Below, one piece after another: positions 60,560 to 64,000 of a stretch of 64,000 nucleotides of DNA; positions within the stretch are counted from its first letter, which is position 1; the number at the start of each line of letters is the position of its first letter. The translations under genes were made by a program, and so were the position numbers. The stretch lies in the NCBI RefSeq assembly GCF_041020765.1, contig NZ_JBEUEJ010000009.1; one strand, 5' to 3'. The DNA comes from Kineococcus terrestris (GTDB lineage: Bacteria > Actinomycetota > Actinomycetes > Actinomycetales > Kineococcaceae). The notes below the pieces were generated by a model. That model saw nothing but the letters and a program-made list of their open reading frames with translations, had not been told where the DNA came from and ran no database searches.

Positions 60560-62170
60560 GTGAGCACTTCCGCGTCCAGCGGCCCCCGCACGTCCACCGA
60601 CCCCCGCACCACCCCCACCACGAACCCCTTCGCGACCCCCGCCGGTGCGACCGGCGAGGGCGTGCCCGCCCCCCGCCGCCGCCGTCGCGGCGGCCGCGGC
60701 GGGCAGTCCGCCGCCGCGAACAGCACGACCACCGCGGCGGCCGTCCCCGCCCCGCGCGCCGACGAGCGCCCCGCCGCGCAGCCGGCCGCGCAGCCCGCCG
60801 GGCAGCCGGCCGCCCAGCCCACCGACGGGGCCCCCCAGGACGGGCGCGGCTTCGCCGAGCTCGGCGTGCCCGCCCCCCTCGTCGCCTCGCTGGCCGAGCG
60901 CGGCGTCACCGCGCCCTTCCCGATCCAGGCCGCGACGCTGCCGGACTCCCTGGCCGGTCGCGACGTCCTGGGCCGCGGGCGCACCGGCTCCGGCAAGACC
61001 ATCGCCTTCGCGCTGCCGCTGGTGGCGCGCCTGGCCGCCTCCACGCGCCCGCGCCGCGCCACCCGCCCGCGCAGCCTCGTCCTGGTGCCCACCCGCGAGC
61101 TGGCCAGCCAGGTCGCGGCGACCCTGACCCCGCTGGCCGCGGCCGTCGGCCTGCGCACCACCGTCGTCTTCGGCGGCGTGGGGCAGAACCCGCAGGTCAG
61201 CGCGCTGCGCGAGGGCGTCGACGTGCTCGTGGCCTGCCCGGGCCGCCTGGAGGACCTCGTCCGCCAGGGGCACTGCCGGCTGGACGCCGTCGAGGTCACC
61301 GTCCTCGACGAGGCCGACCACATGGCCGACCTGGGCTTCCTGCCCGGCGTCAAGCGGCTGCTGGACGCCACGCCCGTCGTGGGCCAGCGGATGCTGTTCT
61401 CCGCCACCCTCGACGGCGGTGTGGACGTCCTGGTGCGCCGCTACCTGTCCGAGCCCGTGACGCACTCGGTCGACCCGGCCGTCGCGCCCGTCTCGACCAT
61501 GGAGCACCACGTCCTGGAGGTGCCCGCCGACGGCAAGGGCGGCCTCGTGCGCGACCTGGCCTCCGGCCGCGGGCGCACCGTGCTGTTCACCCGCACCAAG
61601 CACGGGGCGAAGAAGCTGGCCAAGCAGCTGACCGCCTCCGGCGTGCCGGCCGTGGACCTGCACGGCAACCTCAGCCAGAACGCCCGCGAGCGCAACCTCG
61701 GCGCCTTCACCGACGGCTCGGTCAAGGTCCTCGTGGCCACCGACATCGCCGCCCGCGGCATCCACGTCGACGAGGTCGGCCTCGTCGTGCACGTGGACCC
61801 GCCCACCGAGCACAAGGCGTACCTGCACCGCTCCGGGCGCACCGCGCGCGCCGGCGCCGGCGGCACCGTCGTCACCGTCTGCACGCCCGACCAGCGCGGC
61901 GACGTGCGCACGCTGGCCAGGCAGGCCGGCATCAGCCCCCGCTGGAGCGCCGCCGCGGCCGGCGCCCCCGTCGTCGACGGCCTCGTCGGCCCGCGCGCCG
62001 AGCACGTGGACCCGGCCAGCGCGCCGGTGCCGCAGGCCCCGGCCCAGCCGCAGCGGCGCCGCACGGCCCCGCCGGCCGCTCCCGCCGGTCGCGGCGGGGA
62101 GGGCGCCGGCGCGTCCCGCCGCCGTCGCGGCGGCCGCGGTCGCAGCGGTGCCCGTCCCCAGGGCGCCTGA
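60560..62170 (+). CDS. DEAD-box RNA helicase with basic flexible ends
   Basis: The product is 536 residues. A Thr/Pro/Arg start with PRRRRRGGRGG is followed by the two RecA domains (about 95-460): Q motif PFPIQAATLPDSL, Walker A RTGSGKT, PTRELASQ, DEAD (VTVLDEADHMADLGF), SAT, VATDIAARGIHVDEV and HRSGRTARAG. The C-terminus is again Arg/Gly-rich (ASRRRRGGRGRSG). The two RGG-like ends suggest RNA binding, as in cold-shock or ribosome-assembly helicases. GTG 60560 has GAGAGGA upstream. A long leader (at least about 140 bases) precedes it. Confidence 0.93.
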   Translation: MSTSASSGPRTSTDPRTTPTTNPFATPAGATGEGVPAPRRRRRGGRGGQSAAANSTTTAAAVPAPRADERPAAQPAAQPAGQPAAQPTDGAPQDGRGFAELGVPAPLVASLAERGVTAPFPIQAATLPDSLAGRDVLGRGRTGSGKTIAFALPLVARLAASTRPRRATRPRSLVLVPTRELASQVAATLTPLAAAVGLRTTVVFGGVGQNPQVSALREGVDVLVACPGRLEDLVRQGHCRLDAVEVTVLDEADHMADLGFLPGVKRLLDATPVVGQRMLFSATLDGGVDVLVRRYLSEPVTHSVDPAVAPVSTMEHHVLEVPADGKGGLVRDLASGRGRTVLFTRTKHGAKKLAKQLTASGVPAVDLHGNLSQNARERNLGAFTDGSVKVLVATDIAARGIHVDEVGLVVHVDPPTEHKAYLHRSGRTARAGAGGTVVTVCTPDQRGDVRTLARQAGISPRWSAAAAGAPVVDGLVGPRAEHVDPASAPVPQAPAQPQRRRTAPPAAPAGRGGEGAGASRRRRGGRGRSGARPQGA

Positions 62171-62187
62171 GGCCCCCTCGCGAGCCC

Positions 62188-62232
62188 GGTCCCGCCCGCC
62201 CCGCCGCCCGGCGGCGCGGGCGGGTGGGACCG
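62188..62232 (+). terminator. Branched hairpin after the DEAD-box gene
   Basis: GGTCCC and GCCCGC on one side pair with GCGGGC and GGGACC on the other, with a small internal loop and an inner GCCG stem. It ends 7 bases before the hrpB start. Confidence 0.6.
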
Positions 62233-62239
62233 TGACGGG

Positions 62240-64000
62240 GTGCTGACGCCCGACCTGCTCGGTTCCCTGCCCGTCGGCGCCGTCGTCCCGCAGCTGCTCG
62301 AGGCGCTGGAGGGCGCCGGGACCGCCGTCCTGCAGGCCCCGCCCGGCACCGGCAAGACGACCCTCGTGCCGCTGGCGCTGGCCGGCGCGCTGCCGGGCGG
62401 GCGCGTGGTCGTCGCCGAGCCGCGCCGGGTGGCCGCCCGCGCCGCCGCCGCCCGCTCGGCGGCCCTGCTGGGCGAGGAGGTCGGCGGCCGCGTCGGCTTC
62501 GCCGTGCGCGGCGAGCGGCGCACGAGCGCGGCCACCCGCGTGGAGGTCGTCACCACGGGCCTGCTGCTGCGGCGCCTGCTGCGCGACCCCGAGCTGCCCG
62601 GCGTCGCCGCCCTCGTCCTCGACGAGGTCCACGAGCGGCACCTGGACACCGACCTGGCCCTGGCGCTGGCGCTGGAGTCGCGGGCCGTGCTGCGCCCGGA
62701 CCTGCGGCTGCTGTGCGCGTCGGCGACGGTGGAGGCCGCTCGCGTGGCGGCCCTGCTCGGCGGGGCCGGCGGGCCGGCCCCCGTCGTCACCGCGACGGCC
62801 GCCGTCCACCCCCTCGATGTGCGCTGGTGCCCGCCGCCGCGCCCGGTGCGCCCGCCGGAGGGCCTGCGGGTGGACCCGGCCCTGCTCGACCACGTCGCCG
62901 CGCTGACCGCGACCGCCCTGGCGGAGCTGGCCGGCGACGTCCTCGTCTTCGCCCCCGGCGCGGGGGAGGTGGCCGCGCTGGCCGCCCGGCTGCACCGGCT
63001 GCCGGCGGCCCGCGACGTCGACGTCGTCGCCCTGCACGGCCGGCTGGGCGCCCGCGAGCAGGACGCCGCGCTGCGCCCGGGAGCCCGCCGGCGCGTCGTG
63101 CTGGCCACCGCCGTGGCCGAGTCGAGCCTGACCGTGCCGGGCGTGCGGGTCGTCGTCGACGCCGGCCTGGCCCGGGTGCCCCGCACCGACCACGCCCGCG
63201 GCCTGGCGGGGCTGGACACCGTGCGGGTCTCGCGCGCGGCCGCCGACCAGCGCGCCGGCCGCGCCGCCCGCGAGGCGCCCGGCACCGTGCTGCGGGCGTG
63301 GTCGCGCGCCGACCACGCCCTGCTGCCGGCCCACCCCGACCCCGAGATCGCCACCGCCGACCTGAGCGCCTTCGCGCTGACCAGCGCCGCCTGGGGCGCG
63401 GGGGAGGACCTGCCGCTGCTGGACCCGCCGCCGCCCGGCCCGCTGGCCGCCGCGCACCGGACGCTGCGCGTGCTGGGCGCCCTCGACGACGACGGGCGTG
63501 TCACACCGCTGGGACGGGTGCTGGCCGGGACCGGTCTGCACCCGCGGCTGGCCCGCGCCCTGCACGAGGGGGCGCCGCGGGTGGGACGCCGGCGCTGCGC
63601 GGAGGTCGTGGCCCTGCTGTCCGAGGACGGTCTCGCGCGCGGCACCGACGACCTCGTCGCCGCCTGGCGGCGGCTGCGCGCGCAGCCCGGCACGCCCGAG
63701 GGGCGCCGATGGGAGGCCGAGGTGCGGCGCCTGCTGCGCGAGCTGCCCGACGGGGCGGGCGGGGACGGGGCGGGCGGACCGCCCGACGACCTGGCGGCCG
63801 GCGAGGTCGTCGCCCTGGCCCACCCCGAGCGGATCGCCCGCCGCCGCGGCGCGGGCCTGCTCACGGTCGGCGGCGGCGGGCTGGAGACCGCGCCCGGCTC
63901 GGCGTGGGAGGGCGCCGGGTGGCTGGCCGTGGCCGAGGCCGACGCCGGGATCGGCACCGGCCGGGCCGCGGGCCGGGTCCGCCTGGCGGCGCCGCTGGAC
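62240..64000 (+). CDS. hrpB: ATP-dependent helicase HrpB, 5' part (gene continues beyond the window)
   Basis: An open frame of 587 codons from GTG 62240 runs to the last base without a stop. Walker A APPGTGKTT (about 33-41), DEVH box (128-131) in VLDEVHERHLDTDL, CASATVE and the motif VI-like QRAGRAARE identify a DEAH-box helicase of the HrpB branch. Canonical motif VI QRxGRAGR is slightly altered (RAAR). The HrpB C-terminal domain is only partly included. The role of bacterial HrpB proteins is poorly known; an RNA-processing role is usually assumed. Confidence 0.9.
   Translation, partial: MLTPDLLGSLPVGAVVPQLLEALEGAGTAVLQAPPGTGKTTLVPLALAGALPGGRVVVAEPRRVAARAAAARSAALLGEEVGGRVGFAVRGERRTSAATRVEVVTTGLLLRRLLRDPELPGVAALVLDEVHERHLDTDLALALALESRAVLRPDLRLLCASATVEAARVAALLGGAGGPAPVVTATAAVHPLDVRWCPPPRPVRPPEGLRVDPALLDHVAALTATALAELAGDVLVFAPGAGEVAALAARLHRLPAARDVDVVALHGRLGAREQDAALRPGARRRVVLATAVAESSLTVPGVRVVVDAGLARVPRTDHARGLAGLDTVRVSRAAADQRAGRAAREAPGTVLRAWSRADHALLPAHPDPEIATADLSAFALTSAAWGAGEDLPLLDPPPPGPLAAAHRTLRVLGALDDDGRVTPLGRVLAGTGLHPRLARALHEGAPRVGRRRCAEVVALLSEDGLARGTDDLVAAWRRLRAQPGTPEGRRWEAEVRRLLRELPDGAGGDGAGGPPDDLAAGEVVALAHPERIARRRGAGLLTVGGGGLETAPGSAWEGAGWLAVAEADAGIGTGRAAGRVRLAAPLD

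Overview
The window looks like chromosomal DNA of a very GC-rich actinobacterium. G+C is roughly three quarters by eye, GTG starts are common, genes often overlap by 4 bp (GTGA/ATGA), and many genes have a TANNNT -10 box 6-8 bases before the start codon, as in leaderless transcripts. Marker genes agree: a fused E2/E1 2-oxoglutarate decarboxylase (kgd), a SigR/RsrA redox pair, a 24-residue bL37-type ribosomal protein, a UPF0182 protein, GuaB1 and an IdeR/DmdR-type iron box. Two chemoreceptors and a pilT under motility-sigma-like promoters point to a motile lineage such as Kineococcus/Kineosporiales; that placement is inference.

Layout. 1-9.6 kb: a poly-C tract and a gene tail, then a cluster of conserved actinobacterial genes of poorly known role (ThiF-like, DUF5679, YgjP-type and EAAH metalloproteases, PDZ-Lon protease, PPA1309, UPF0182). 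9.6-10.1 kb: two tandem initiator tRNA genes, each with its own promoter and terminator. 10.1-13.4 kb: an AraC/VOC/UvrA-like operon. 13.5-15.6 kb: NfeD-flotillin. 15.6-19.3 kb: trpE(G) behind a Trp-codon attenuator, divergent from a G6PD-like gene. 19.3-28.2 kb: membrane proteins, hisN, a VKOR protein, rsgA-aroA, DoxX and nagA. 28.3-30.5 kb: SRAP protein, sigR-rsrA and bL37. 30.6-39.9 kb: pilT, an AdpA/GlxA regulator, YihY, two MCPs and a sugar-binding lipoprotein. 39.9-44 kb: polar amino-acid ABC transporter, SGNH protein and Uma2. 44.1-50.2 kb: kgd and a two-component system. 50.4-55.1 kb: guaB1, two CBS/CNNM-type proteins and a PRC-barrel protein. 55.2-60.4 kb: a secreted-tail membrane protein, NAD kinase and an iron-siderophore ABC operon. 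60.5-64 kb: a DEAD-box helicase and hrpB, which runs off the end.

The most informative regulatory signals were read directly from the bases. (i) A shared T(C/G)AA-N16-GCCGAT promoter lies before pilT and both MCP genes. (ii) A 25-codon leader with three adjacent Trp codons and alternative hairpins precedes trpE(G). (iii) A GGAAC-N18-GTT SigR-type promoter lies 10 bp before an in-frame ATG that would add 64 residues to SigR. (iv) An iron box overlaps the siderophore-transporter promoter. (v) Four short tandem duplications each span a stop codon. I found no CRISPR array, insertion sequence, prophage or classical defence island.
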